DNA of 64,000 bases from Leucobacter sp. PH1c (GCF_000633415.1 NZ_AYMV01000018.1:79831-143830); one strand, 5' to 3'; positions 35,919 to 44,787 are shown, counted from the first letter of the stretch. A program made the numbers and translations. Notes: generated by a model from the sequence alone, not told the origin.

Positions 35919-36302
35919 CTAGCGCTCCCCCTCCATTCGCTCATCCCAGCGGCGCTCCATGCGCTCGCTGAGCGATTCGCGCGGCGCCCCGGACTTGCTG
36001 CCCGAGTTGCCGCCGTTCAGTACATCTTCAACGGTCACGGTCTCGGAGCCGCGAGACATCATGAGGGTCACACCGCCCACCATGACGGCGAAGCCGATGA
36101 GCCCCAACCACAACTGCTGCGCAGCCACTCCACCGATGAGCGCACCGATACCTACCAGGAGCACAACGATGCCCAGAACGAGCGAGCGATAGTTCAGGCG
36201 ACGCCGGCTGACCGAACCGGTCTGCATCACGTCGGCCTCGCTCTGATAGAACCCTCGCTCCATCTCGTCAAGCAGCCGCTGCTCGTGTTCTGACAGCGCC
36301 AT
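35919..36302 (-). CDS. DUF3040 family membrane protein
   Basis: A 127-residue protein with an N-terminal MALSEHEQRLLDEMERGFY stretch typical of DUF3040, two membrane helices (about residues 40-62 and 65-82), and a charged Arg/Glu-rich C-terminus. M. tuberculosis Rv2169c belongs to the same family and sits at the same place near mraZ. Function unknown. The start is the ATG at 36302 after GGGAGG; the frame is open far upstream but antisense to the prenyl synthase. Confidence 0.88.
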   Translation of the reverse strand: MALSEHEQRLLDEMERGFYQSEADVMQTGSVSRRRLNYRSLVLGIVVLLVGIGALIGGVAAQQLWLGLIGFAVMVGGVTLMMSRGSETVTVEDVLNGGNSGSKSGAPRESLSERMERRWDERMEGER

Positions 36303-36362
36303 GACGATCCTCCCGACACTCAAACGATCTGTACCCCACAGTCTACGACTCGCAGCCGAGAG

Positions 36363-36368
36363 TAGGCT
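36363..36368 (+). promoter_or_regulatory. -10 hexamer of a leaderless prenyl synthase mRNA
   Basis: TAGGCT lies 6 nt before the GTG at 36375 and no ribosome-binding site is present. Confidence 0.5.
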
Positions 36369-36374
36369 AGTCGC

Positions 36375-37475
36375 GTGCAAGAAACGACGCGACTCGCAGG
36401 CCTTATTCAGGAGCGGATCAACGACACGCTGGCGCAGCATCGCTCGGCGCTCACCGCCCTCGGGCCCGATGCGCAGCCGCTGCTCGACGAAGCGTTTGGC
36501 TTCCTCACGGGAGGCAAGCGCTTCCGCGCCCAGTTCGCCGTGCTCGGCTTCCGCGCCGCCGCCCCGCTCGAGCTCGCGGAGGACCTCTCCCCCGAGCTCG
36601 ACCGCGTACTCGACGCCGCGTGCGCGCTCGAACTGTTCCACGCTGCGGCGCTCATCCACGACGACGTCATCGACCGTTCCGACACGCGTCGCGGCCGCCC
36701 CGCCGTGCACCGGCTCTTCGCGGCCATGCACGGCCAGCAAGGCTGGGTCGGGTCCGCCGACCACTTTGGACTCGCCGGGGCGATCCTGCTCGGCGACCTG
36801 CTCCAGTCCTGGGCCGACGAGCTCATGCAGCGCGCGTGCGACGCAACGCCGGATCGCGACGCGGCGCGACGCGCCCGGGAGCACTTCAACCGGATGCGCA
36901 GCGAGGTGGCCGTCGGCCAGTACCTCGACGTGCGCGAGGAGCAGCAGCCGGTCTTCGCCGAGCACGCGGAGCAGCTCGAGCGCTCGACTCGGGTGCTCGT
37001 GTACAAGTCGGCGAAGTACAGCGTCGAGGCTCCGCTCCTCATCGGAGCGGCACTCGCGGGCGCAGCGCCCGAGGTGGAGGACGCGCTCGCCGAGTTCGGG
37101 CTCCCGATCGGCGTGGCTTTCCAACTCCGCGACGATCAGCTCGGCGTCTTCGGCGACGAGGAGCTCACGGGCAAGCCGATCGGCGACGACCTGGTCGAGG
37201 GCAAGCGCACCGTCCTCGTGACGCTCGCTCGGGAGCAGCTCCCCACGACGCAGCGGCGCATCTTCGACGATCTCCTCGGCACCGAACTCGACGAGGAGCA
37301 GGTCATGATGATGCAGCGCACGATCCGCGAGAGCGGCGCCGTCGAGCAGGTCGAGGAGATGATCTCCCGCAATGTCGAGCGCGCGACGGCGTCCCTGCGG
37401 AACGCGCCGGTGTTGCCCGAGTCTGCGGCGCAGCTGCTGCAACTCGCCGAGCGCGCGGCGCGGCGCGCCTCGTAG
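36375..37475 (+). CDS. Polyprenyl diphosphate synthase (IdsA-like)
   Basis: The 366-residue all-helical enzyme condenses isopentenyl diphosphate units. The first Asp-rich motif is LIHDDVID (Asp96, Asp97, Asp100) and the second is FQLRDDQLGVFGD. GGKRFRAQF gives the basic substrate-binding residues. Small residues before the first motif suggest a C20 or longer product rather than farnesyl diphosphate; this is inference. It corresponds in position to M. tuberculosis idsA2. Likely products feed menaquinone or carotenoid synthesis. Confidence 0.92.
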   Translation: MQETTRLAGLIQERINDTLAQHRSALTALGPDAQPLLDEAFGFLTGGKRFRAQFAVLGFRAAAPLELAEDLSPELDRVLDAACALELFHAAALIHDDVIDRSDTRRGRPAVHRLFAAMHGQQGWVGSADHFGLAGAILLGDLLQSWADELMQRACDATPDRDAARRAREHFNRMRSEVAVGQYLDVREEQQPVFAEHAEQLERSTRVLVYKSAKYSVEAPLLIGAALAGAAPEVEDALAEFGLPIGVAFQLRDDQLGVFGDEELTGKPIGDDLVEGKRTVLVTLAREQLPTTQRRIFDDLLGTELDEEQVMMMQRTIRESGAVEQVEEMISRNVERATASLRNAPVLPESAAQLLQLAERAARRAS

Positions 37476-37482
37476 CTCGACC

Positions 37483-37539
37483 GCGGCGCGCGTCGGAACT
37501 CGCGGCGCGCGTCAGAGCTCACGGCGCGCATCGGCGCGC
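37483..37539. repeat. 19-bp imperfect tandem repeat, three copies
   Basis: Units at 37483-37501, 37502-37520 and 37521-37539 share a (G/A)CGGCGCGC core. They lie between the convergent prenyl synthase and Rv2175c-like genes. Confidence 0.6.
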
Positions 37540-37554
37540 ATGGCCGCGTGGCGG

Positions 37555-37902
37555 CTAGAACGCGAGCGACTGCGTGGCGCGGCGCACTGCGCTCTTGCGC
37601 CCGGCGACGAGGGAGTCGACGGGACGCTCGCCCAGTTCGTCGTTGACCTCGAAGAGCCAGTCCATCGCTTCGTCGTCCGAGAATCCGGCATCGAGGAGCG
37701 CGAGGAGCGTCCCGCGCAGCGAGGGCAGCGGGTGATCGTCCTGGACGAACTCGACGGGGACCATGAGGACGCCGTCGATCCGCACCGCGGCGAGGTGGTG
37801 ATCCTCGATCAGGCGGCGCAGCTTGCCCGGGGTGAGCGCGAAGCGCTCCACCAGCTCGGGAATCGTGAAGTAGGACCTGTCGGGTGCGATGTTCTCGGCC
37901 AC
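37555..37902 (-). CDS. Rv2175c-like DNA-binding protein
   Basis: A 115-residue protein of the Rv2175c family. The N-terminal winged-helix segment is YFTIPELVERFALTPGKLRR and the C-terminal part contains LRGTLLALLDAGFSDDEAMDWLF, ending AVRRATQSLAF. In M. tuberculosis Rv2175c is a substrate of the adjacent kinase PknL, which lowers its DNA binding when it phosphorylates it. Here too it is divergent from a kinase gene with a 94-bp shared promoter region. The GTG at 37902 is the first plausible start. Its ribosome-binding site is poorly placed, so the true start could be slightly different. Confidence 0.85.
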   Translation of the reverse strand: MAENIAPDRSYFTIPELVERFALTPGKLRRLIEDHHLAAVRIDGVLMVPVEFVQDDHPLPSLRGTLLALLDAGFSDDEAMDWLFEVNDELGERPVDSLVAGRKSAVRRATQSLAF

Positions 37903-37984
37903 CCCTCCACTTTGCCAGCGCGATCCGCGAAGCGCAATCCACGGGAACGCGGCGCGCGTCGGGCGACGCTCGGGCAAACTTCCG

Positions 37985-37990
37985 TAGACT
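37985..37990 (+). promoter_or_regulatory. -10 hexamer of a leaderless kinase mRNA
   Basis: TAGACT is followed by 6 nt and then the GTG at 37997. Confidence 0.55.
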
Positions 37991-37996
37991 TTCGCT

Positions 37997-39982
37997 GTGA
38001 CCTCTGCGCCCTCCGACCCGTTGATCGGGCATACGCTCGACGAGCGATACGCGATCCGCTCGCGGATCGCTCGGGGCGGCATGGCGATGGTCTACCTCGC
38101 GAACGACCTGCGGCTCGAACGCCGCGTCGCCGTGAAGGTGATGCACGAGCACCTCGCGGAGGACGAGAACTTCACCCGCCGCTTCGAGCAGGAGGCCCGG
38201 AGCGCCGCGCGCCTCTCGCATCCGAACCTCGTCAACGTGTTCGACCAGGGCCAGGACGCGGGCCGCACGTACCTCGTCATGGAGTACCTGCCGAGCATCA
38301 CCCTGCGCGATCTCCTGAAGCAGCAGAAGCGGCTCACCGCCGAGCAGACCCTCGAGATCGGCGAAGCCGTGCTGTCCGGGCTCGCGGCCGCGCACCGCGC
38401 GGGAATCGTGCACCGGGACATCAAGCCCGAGAACGTGATGCTCGCCGACGACGGCCGGATCAAGCTCGGCGATTTCGGCCTCGCACGCGCGGTATCGGCG
38501 AACACCACGACCGGGCAGGCGCTCCTCGGCACGATCGCGTACCTCTCCCCCGAGCTCGTCACCCGCGGCGTCGCGGACGCGCGCAGCGACCTCTACGCGT
38601 TCGGGATCATGTTCTACGAGATGCTCACCGGCACGCAGCCCTTCACGGGCGAGCAGCCGATGCAGATCGCCTACCAGCACGCGCACTCCGAAGTGCCGCC
38701 GCCCTCGGCGAAGTGCCCCGAGGCGACGCCCGAGCTCGATGACTTTGTGCGCTGGACCACGCAGCGCGACCCCGAAGACCGGCCGCGCGACGCGGACGAG
38801 GCGCTCGCCGCGCTCACCCAGCTCCGGCTGGAGGGCAGCCTTCCCGTGGGGGCGACGCGCGTGCTCGAGTTCGGAGCGGCCTCGTCCGCGACGACGGTGC
38901 TCGACGGCGTGCAGCACGACCCGCTCGCGGGCGGCACCACAGTGCTCCCCGACGCGGGTGCGGCCCTGCCGGGTGGCACCACCGTGCTCTCGGACCTCGG
39001 CGATGGCGGCGCGAGCGGCGAGCCCCCCGCTCCCGCGACGGCGATCGATCGCGCCGCGGCCGCCTCGACCCGGCGCACCCGCCGAGGCCGGATCCTGGCC
39101 ACGGCCCTCGTGGGGGCGACGGTGCTCGCGGGCGGTCTGGGCTGGTGGTTTGGCCAGGGGCCCGGCGCGCAGGTCACGATCCCCGACGTCGCCGGCGCGG
39201 ACGTTGCTGCCGCGCAGCTCGCGCTCGAGGAGGCCACGCTCGTACCCGAGGCCTTCGAGTGCCCGAGTCTCACGATTCCCGCGGGCCAGGCCGCACGAAC
39301 CGAGCCCGAGGCGGGATCTCGCGTCGATCGCGGCAGCACGGTGCGGATCTGCACCTCGACCGGGCCCGAGTTGAAGGACGTTCCCACGCTCATCGGCCTC
39401 AGCGAGGACGAGGCGCGCGCCGCGATCGAGGACGCGGGCTTCACTTTCGGCAAGGTCGTCGACACCCGCTTCGCCGATGGCGCGAAGGGCTCGGTGCTCG
39501 CCGCGCTCGATACGAACGGCGAACCGCTCGGGGCCCAGTACCCGGAGCGCGCACGCGTCGACCTCGTCGCCTCGGCCGGGCCGCTGCCCGATGTCGTCGG
39601 CGACACCGCGGAGCGCGCCACCGCGACGCTCGAGTCGCACGGGCTCGTGCTCGATGCCGGCCTCGGCTCGGAGGCGTACGATCGGGACACCCCGGCGGGT
39701 TCGGTGCTGGCGCTCATCACGAGCACGGACCCGGTGCGCCCGGGCGACGCGGTGGGGCTGCAGGTCTCGCTCGGGCCAGAGCTGTTCGAGATCCCCGACG
39801 TGAGCGGGAAGCCGCTCCAGGAGGCGCTCGATCTCCTCACGGATGCCGGCTTCTCCCCCAGCACACTCGTACCGGGCGGCCCGCTCAGGGATCTCGCGAA
39901 GGCGACGGCGACGGAGCCCGCTGCGGGCGAGAAGGTGCAGGCGGGCACCGAGATCCGCGTGAAGAGCACCATCTCGCTCTAG
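37997..39982 (+). CDS. Ser/Thr protein kinase with four PASTA domains
   Basis: A 661-residue transmembrane kinase. The kinase domain (about 18-280) has Gly-loop IARGGMAMVY, Lys47 in VAVKVM, catalytic loop HRDIKPEN (Asp141), and DFGLA at 159-163. A juxtamembrane linker carries four T(R/T)VL repeats at residues 287-331. One membrane helix spans about 366-386. Four extracellular PASTA repeats follow, starting VTIPDVAG, VPTLIGLS, LPDVVGDT and IPDVSGKP, and would bind muropeptides or lipid II. The first PASTA contains two Cys residues. M. tuberculosis PknL occupies the same place but lacks PASTA domains, so domain architecture is closer to PknB. Confidence 0.93.
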   Translation: MTSAPSDPLIGHTLDERYAIRSRIARGGMAMVYLANDLRLERRVAVKVMHEHLAEDENFTRRFEQEARSAARLSHPNLVNVFDQGQDAGRTYLVMEYLPSITLRDLLKQQKRLTAEQTLEIGEAVLSGLAAAHRAGIVHRDIKPENVMLADDGRIKLGDFGLARAVSANTTTGQALLGTIAYLSPELVTRGVADARSDLYAFGIMFYEMLTGTQPFTGEQPMQIAYQHAHSEVPPPSAKCPEATPELDDFVRWTTQRDPEDRPRDADEALAALTQLRLEGSLPVGATRVLEFGAASSATTVLDGVQHDPLAGGTTVLPDAGAALPGGTTVLSDLGDGGASGEPPAPATAIDRAAAASTRRTRRGRILATALVGATVLAGGLGWWFGQGPGAQVTIPDVAGADVAAAQLALEEATLVPEAFECPSLTIPAGQAARTEPEAGSRVDRGSTVRICTSTGPELKDVPTLIGLSEDEARAAIEDAGFTFGKVVDTRFADGAKGSVLAALDTNGEPLGAQYPERARVDLVASAGPLPDVVGDTAERATATLESHGLVLDAGLGSEAYDRDTPAGSVLALITSTDPVRPGDAVGLQVSLGPELFEIPDVSGKPLQEALDLLTDAGFSPSTLVPGGPLRDLAKATATEPAAGEKVQAGTEIRVKSTISL

Positions 39983-39991
39983 CTGACGGCG

Positions 39992-40008
39992 GCGCGGCGG
40001 CGCCGCGC
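39992..40008 (+). terminator. Possible terminator after the kinase gene
   Basis: GCGCGGC and GCCGCGC with a 3-nt loop lie 10 bp after the stop, between convergent genes. No U-tract. Confidence 0.35.
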
Positions 40009-40051
40009 TCCCGGAGACCGGATCCCCGAAGAGCGCGGCACCCAGGATCCG

Positions 40052-41515
40052 CTATCGCGGCTCGGGCAGGAGCTCGCGCTCGGCTTCCGCTCCCGCACGG
40101 TCCGCCGCTGCACCAGCGCCCGGACCGGCTTGGGGAGCTGCGGCGGAGGCTGCCGCAGCTGCTCGGCCCCCGCGCTCGGGGAAGCGCTCCCGCATCCCCT
40201 GCTCATCGTCGAGCCAGTTCGGCCCGCGGTTGCTGAGGAAGAAGATGTACACGATGAGCGACACGGCGATCACTGCCGTGACGTACCCGACGAACCAGGG
40301 GATCTGTCCGGCGTCGCCCGCCGCCTGGTAGAGCATGGGTGCCGTCCCGCCGAATACGGAGTTCGCGAGCGCGTAGCCGAGGCCTAGGCCGAGCGCCCGG
40401 ATGTGCGTGGGGAACAGCTGCGCCTTCACGACCGCGTTGATCGAGGTGTAACCCGTGAGGATGATGAAGCCGACGACGAGGATCCCGAACGCCGCGAGCG
40501 GGTTCTGCTGGGCCGGGAGCGCCGTGATGAAGAACCACGTGTAGAGCACGCCGCCCGTGCCGAAGAAGACGAGCAGCGTCTTCCGCCCGACCTTGTCGGC
40601 GAGCCAGCCGCCGAGCGGCTGCAGCAGCATGAGGATCGTGAGGGCGATCAGGTTGATCACCGTGCCCGCGAGCGCGTCGCCCCCGGAGAACGCCGACTTC
40701 ACGATGTTCGGCCCCGTCACCGAGTAGGTGTAGAACGCCACCGTGCCGCCCGCCGTCAGGAGGAAGCAGAGCAGCAGCGGCTTCCACTGGAAGCGGAAGA
40801 GCTCGCGCATGGAGCCGGACTCGACCGAGTGCCCCGCGCGCACCGCGGCGAGAGTCTCCTCGCCGAGCGACTCATCCATCGTGCGGCGCAGCCAGAGCAC
40901 GAGCAGCGCGCCGACTCCGCCGATCCCGAACGCCACGCGCCACCCCCAGGACGCGATCTGGTCGTGGGTCATCGTCAGCATCATGACGAGCAGTGTGAGC
41001 TGCGCGAGCACGTGGCCGCCGACGAGGGTGACGTAGTGGAACGAAGACAGGAAGCCCCGGCGGCCCGCAACCGCCGTCTCCGACATGTAGGTGGCGCTCG
41101 TGCCGTACTCGCCGCCCGTGGCGAAGCCCTGCAGCAGGCGCACGAACACGAGGATCGCCACGGCCCACGCGCCGATCAGCTCAGCGCTCGGGGTGAGCGC
41201 GATGATCATGGAGCACGCGGCCATGAGCGAGACGGAGATCGTGAGGGCCAGGCGGCGACCGTGCCGGTCGGCGAAGCGGCCGAAGTACCACGAGCCGATG
41301 GGGCGCATCAGGAAGGTCACCGCGAAGATGGCCCAGATGTACAGCGTCGAGTTCTGCTCATCGGCGGAGAAGAACTGCGACTCGAAGAAGCTCAGGAACA
41401 CGGAGTAGACGTAGACGTCGTACCACTCGACCAGATTGCCGGCGGAGCCTTTGAGCGTGTTGGAGATGGATCGCCGGATCGAGGGCGCTGTCGCGGTCGT
41501 CGTTGACACTGACAT
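40052..41515 (-). CDS. MHS-family MFS transporter (carboxylate permease type)
   Basis: The 487-residue transporter has about 12 membrane helices and the metabolite:H+ symporter signatures GNLVEWYDVYVYSVF near residue 25, FGRFADRHGRRLAL, RLLQGFATGGEYGTSATYMSE and GGWLADKVGRKTLL. Related proteins (KgtP, ShiA, ProP, citrate permeases) move organic acids or betaines with protons. The C-terminal tail of about 50 residues is Ala/Pro-rich. It is divergent from a two-component operon with a substrate-binding protein, with 193 bp between the starts, so its expression is probably controlled by that system. Confidence 0.9.
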   Translation of the reverse strand: MSVSTTTATAPSIRRSISNTLKGSAGNLVEWYDVYVYSVFLSFFESQFFSADEQNSTLYIWAIFAVTFLMRPIGSWYFGRFADRHGRRLALTISVSLMAACSMIIALTPSAELIGAWAVAILVFVRLLQGFATGGEYGTSATYMSETAVAGRRGFLSSFHYVTLVGGHVLAQLTLLVMMLTMTHDQIASWGWRVAFGIGGVGALLVLWLRRTMDESLGEETLAAVRAGHSVESGSMRELFRFQWKPLLLCFLLTAGGTVAFYTYSVTGPNIVKSAFSGGDALAGTVINLIALTILMLLQPLGGWLADKVGRKTLLVFFGTGGVLYTWFFITALPAQQNPLAAFGILVVGFIILTGYTSINAVVKAQLFPTHIRALGLGLGYALANSVFGGTAPMLYQAAGDAGQIPWFVGYVTAVIAVSLIVYIFFLSNRGPNWLDDEQGMRERFPERGGRAAAAASAAAPQAGPGAGAAADRAGAEAERELLPEPR

Positions 41516-41695
41516 GGAGGTCCAATCGTCGTCGCTTGGGGAGGAGGTCGTGCGGGATCGCACGCCGTCATTCTGGGGGCGCGGCCCACGGGCGGGCGAG
41601 CCCGCCTTAACACTCCCTTTACAACGCACCTCGCCTTCCGTGTGCGATCCCGGACCACGCGCGTCTCGGGCCGCGCGGCGTGCGGCCATGGCGGG

Positions 41696-41701
41696 CATAC
41701 T
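41696..41701 (+). promoter_or_regulatory. Possible -10 hexamer of the response regulator operon
   Basis: CATACT ends 7 nt before the ATG at 41709. A GGAG is also present but only 3 nt from the ATG, so leaderless initiation is more likely. Confidence 0.4.
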
Positions 41702-41708
41702 GGAGCGC

Positions 41709-42362
41709 ATGCGAGTTCTGGTCGCCGAGGATGATCGCTCGGTCGCTGCGGCACTCACCGCGGCGCTCACCCGGGCCGGGCACACGTGCGTCCGCGTCGC
41801 CCGGGGAGACGAGCTGCTCGCGAGGTACCGCGACGTCGACGCGGTGCTGCTCGATCTCGGCCTCGAAGACATGGACGGGCTCGACGCACTGGCCGAGCTG
41901 CGCCGCGTGAGCTCGGTCCCCGTCCTCGTCGTCACGGCGCGCGGAGACGAGCGCTCGACCGTGCAGGCCCTGCGGAGCGGCGCGGACGACTACATCGTGA
42001 AGCCCGTGCGGGTGCACGAACTCCTCGCCCGCCTGCTCGCCGTGACGCGGCGCTACGAGCAGCCGACGCCCGAGCTCCTCCCGGTCGGATCCGCCGCTCT
42101 CGACGCCGCCACGCACGAGGTGCACCACGGCGACGCGGTGGTCGCGCTCACCCCGACCGAGGCGGGCCTGCTCACCGTGCTCGCCCGCAGGGCGGGGGCC
42201 TCAGTCCCCCGGCAGGACATCCTCACCGCGGTCTGGGGCGCGGACTACGCGGCCGACTCCCGCGCCCTCGACGTCCACCTCGCCCAGCTGCGCAAGAAGC
42301 TCCCCATGCTCACGATCACAACGATCCGCGGGGTGGGGTTCCGGCTCGAGGCGCACGGATGA
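41709..42362 (+). CDS. OmpR/TctD-type response regulator
   Basis: The 217-residue regulator has an N-terminal receiver domain with EDD at 7-9, phospho-acceptor Asp49 in VLLDLGLEDMDG and Lys98 in DDYIVKPV. The C-terminal winged helix contains LTPTEAGLLTVLARR and the recognition segment DVHLAQLRKKL. It resembles TctD/QseB regulators. Its stop overlaps the kinase start (ATGA). Likely targets are the divergent MHS transporter promoter and its own operon. Confidence 0.93.
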   Translation: MRVLVAEDDRSVAAALTAALTRAGHTCVRVARGDELLARYRDVDAVLLDLGLEDMDGLDALAELRRVSSVPVLVVTARGDERSTVQALRSGADDYIVKPVRVHELLARLLAVTRRYEQPTPELLPVGSAALDAATHEVHHGDAVVALTPTEAGLLTVLARRAGASVPRQDILTAVWGADYAADSRALDVHLAQLRKKLPMLTITTIRGVGFRLEAHG

Positions 42363-43792
42363 GACTCCGCGTACTCCTCCCGATCTTCGTGCTCGGGCTC
42401 ATCGCAGTGGTCGCCGTGCTCATCCCGGCGGGCACCGCGATCGCCGAATCGCGCACCCAGCAGTTGCAACTGCAGCGCGCGAGCGCGCTCGGTCAGCTCA
42501 CGCAGCGCGCCTACGCCGCGCTCGAACGCGGCGACACGGCCGGGCTCGAGCGCACGCTCGCCCGCTTCGCCGACACCTACGGCGAGGCCGTGCTCGTCGT
42601 CGACGCACGCGGAACACCCGTCGCAGCCGTCGGCGACATCGCACCCGAGGGCGCGGTGGCCGATGCCGCCACCGCCGCGCTCCGCGGCGTTCCGCAGTGG
42701 CAGCTCCCCACGGTGACGCCCTGGAGCGCGCGCACGCACGTCGTCGCAGAGCCCGTGACGACGGACGGGACCGCGCCCGCAGGGGCGGTCGTGCTGCGGG
42801 TGGACCAGACGGCGGCGCGCGCCGACGTCGCGGGCGGGTGGATCGCGGCCGGCGGCGCGGGCGCCGCACTCCTGGCGCTGCTGCTCATCGCGTCAGTGCT
42901 CTGGACGAACTGGGTGCTCCGTCCGGTGCACGCGCTCGGCGCAGCGACCGATGCGGTCGCGGGCGGGCGCGGCTTCGACCTGAGCGACGCGTCCGGGCCC
43001 CCGGAGCTGCGCCGTCTGGCAGCCTCCTTCACGCAGATGGCCGATCGCGTCGAGACCACACTCGCGCAGCAGCGCGGCCTCGTGGCTGACGCCTCGCACC
43101 AGCTCCGGAACCCGCTCGCCGCGATCCGGCTTCGGATCGACACGCTTCCCCGCGGAAGCGCGGGGATGGGGATCCCCCACAGCCGGCAGGACAGCGCCGG
43201 CGTCGATGCCGCGGAACTCGCCACGGAACTCGCAGCGATCGACGAGGATCTGGATCGGCTCGAACACACCGTCGATCGCATGCTCACGCTCGCGGACGCC
43301 GAGCACCGCGCCAACCTCCTCGCCGAGGGCGGCGCGGACGCGGCCGACCTTCCCGCGCTCAGCGTCTCCGCAGCGGAACTGCTGGCACCGCACGCCGCGC
43401 AGCTCGCGGCCGCCGGGGTGCGGCTGCGAGCTGACGAGCGCATCGCGACGGTGCGCTGCCGCCGCCACGACCTCGCGGAGATCGTCGGCATCCTCGCGGA
43501 CAACGCCGCCAAGTACCTGCCGGATCCTGGGGTCTCCCTCACGGCCGAGTTCGAGCGCTCCGAGACTCGGGAGATCCTCACAGTATCGGACACGGGGCCG
43601 GGGCTCGGCGACGATGAGCTGCGCAGCGTCGGTACGCGGTTCTGGCGCGGCCCCGGGCGCGACGAGCAGCCGGGTAGCGGGCTGGGCTACGCCATCGTGC
43701 TGCAGCTCGCGAGTGCGAACCGCGCCGAGGTGACCGTCGACCGCTCGCCGAGCGGCGGGCTCCGCACCCGGATCTCCCTGGAGGCGGCGTGA
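42359..43792 (+). CDS. Sensor histidine kinase
   Basis: The 477-residue kinase has membrane helices at about 5-28 and 158-182 enclosing an extracytoplasmic sensor of about 130 residues, a HAMP domain starting NWVLRPVHALGAATDAVAGG, and the H-box DASHQLRNPLAAIRLRI with His247. The N-box IVGILADNAAKYL, the DTGPGLG G1 box and the GSGLGYAIV G2 box follow. An insertion of about 30 residues follows the H-box. It overlaps both neighbours by 4 bp, so regulator, kinase and binding protein should be made together. Confidence 0.94.
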   Translation: MRLRVLLPIFVLGLIAVVAVLIPAGTAIAESRTQQLQLQRASALGQLTQRAYAALERGDTAGLERTLARFADTYGEAVLVVDARGTPVAAVGDIAPEGAVADAATAALRGVPQWQLPTVTPWSARTHVVAEPVTTDGTAPAGAVVLRVDQTAARADVAGGWIAAGGAGAALLALLLIASVLWTNWVLRPVHALGAATDAVAGGRGFDLSDASGPPELRRLAASFTQMADRVETTLAQQRGLVADASHQLRNPLAAIRLRIDTLPRGSAGMGIPHSRQDSAGVDAAELATELAAIDEDLDRLEHTVDRMLTLADAEHRANLLAEGGADAADLPALSVSAAELLAPHAAQLAAAGVRLRADERIATVRCRRHDLAEIVGILADNAAKYLPDPGVSLTAEFERSETREILTVSDTGPGLGDDELRSVGTRFWRGPGRDEQPGSGLGYAIVLQLASANRAEVTVDRSPSGGLRTRISLEAA

Positions 43793-44730
43793 ACGCGATC
43801 AGCAGGCGCACGGCGCTCCTCGGCGCGGCGGGGGCCGCCGCCGCGCTCCCCCTCGCACTGCCGGGCTGCGCGGCCCCGCGAACCGAGCGCCGGCTCGCGC
43901 TCGCGTGCGGCGAGCCGGGCGGGGTCTACCTCGACTTCGGCGAGCTCCTCAGCGCCGAGCTCGCCCGGGACGGGCATCCCCCGCTCCGTCTCCGCGAGAC
44001 CTTCGGCAGCGGCGAGAATGCGTCGCTGCTGGCCGCGGGCGCGGTGGACCTCGCGCTCGCACTCGCCGACACGGCCGAGCTGCCCGGCCCGGACGTCACG
44101 GCGATCGGCCGGGTCTACCAGAACTACCTGCAGTGCGTGGTGCGCTCGGACTCCGGGATCGCGGAGCTCGCCGACCTCGGCGGCACCGCGGTATCGATCG
44201 GGGCGCCCGGCTCCGGCGCCTCACTCACGACGCGACGGCTCCTCGAGGTGCAGGGACTCGGGCCGGCGCAGGCGGGAACCCGCGCGCGGGAGCTCCCCAT
44301 CGGCGAGGCGATCGCCGAGCTCGCGGCGGGTCGGATCTCCGCACTGTTCTGGTCGGGCGGCCTGCCCACGCCGCTCCTCGCCGAGCTCACCGAGACCACA
44401 CCGCTCGCGCTCATCGATCTCGGCGATGCGCTACCCGGGCTCGCGGCGCGCTACCCCGACCGCTACCTGACCACGCGGATCCCGAGCGGCGTCTACCCCG
44501 GCACCGGGGCGACGACCACGATCGGGATCCCGAACTACCTGCTCGCCCGCCCCTCGCTCCCCGATGCGACCGCCGCAGCGCTCGTGGGCGTGCTCATCGA
44601 TCGCGCCGAGGCGCTCGTGCCTGGCGGGGCCGTGGGGATTCAGTTCCTCACGCCGGCGAGCCTCATCGAGACGGGCGAGATCCCGCTCCACCCGGGCGCC
44701 GCGGCGGAGTACCGCCGCCGCTACGGCTAA
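43789..44730 (+). CDS. TAXI-family TRAP substrate-binding lipoprotein, orphan
   Basis: The 313-residue protein has a Tat-like signal (SRRTALLG) and a lipobox LPGC at Cys27, so it should be membrane-anchored outside the cell. The mature part has TAXI features: LACGEPGGVYLDFGELL, FGSGENASLLAAGAVDLALA, and the VSIGAPGSGASLTTRRLLE stretch. TAXI proteins normally feed a fused TRAP membrane protein, but none is encoded here. The GTG overlaps the kinase stop by 4 bp. It may deliver the ligand to the kinase sensor rather than to a transporter. Confidence 0.88.
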   Translation: MNAISRRTALLGAAGAAAALPLALPGCAAPRTERRLALACGEPGGVYLDFGELLSAELARDGHPPLRLRETFGSGENASLLAAGAVDLALALADTAELPGPDVTAIGRVYQNYLQCVVRSDSGIAELADLGGTAVSIGAPGSGASLTTRRLLEVQGLGPAQAGTRARELPIGEAIAELAAGRISALFWSGGLPTPLLAELTETTPLALIDLGDALPGLAARYPDRYLTTRIPSGVYPGTGATTTIGIPNYLLARPSLPDATAAALVGVLIDRAEALVPGGAVGIQFLTPASLIETGEIPLHPGAAAEYRRRYG

Positions 44731-44750
44731 GCGGGGACCGCCGCGCGCAC

Positions 44751-44787
44751 GTCGACCCCGGGCGCAGCGAGTGCGCCCGGGGCCGAC
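44751..44787. terminator. Bidirectional terminator between the TAXI gene and aroG
   Basis: CCCCGGGCGCA and its perfect 11-bp complement flank a 5-nt loop, extended by GTCG/CGAC outside. It lies between convergent genes. Confidence 0.65.
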
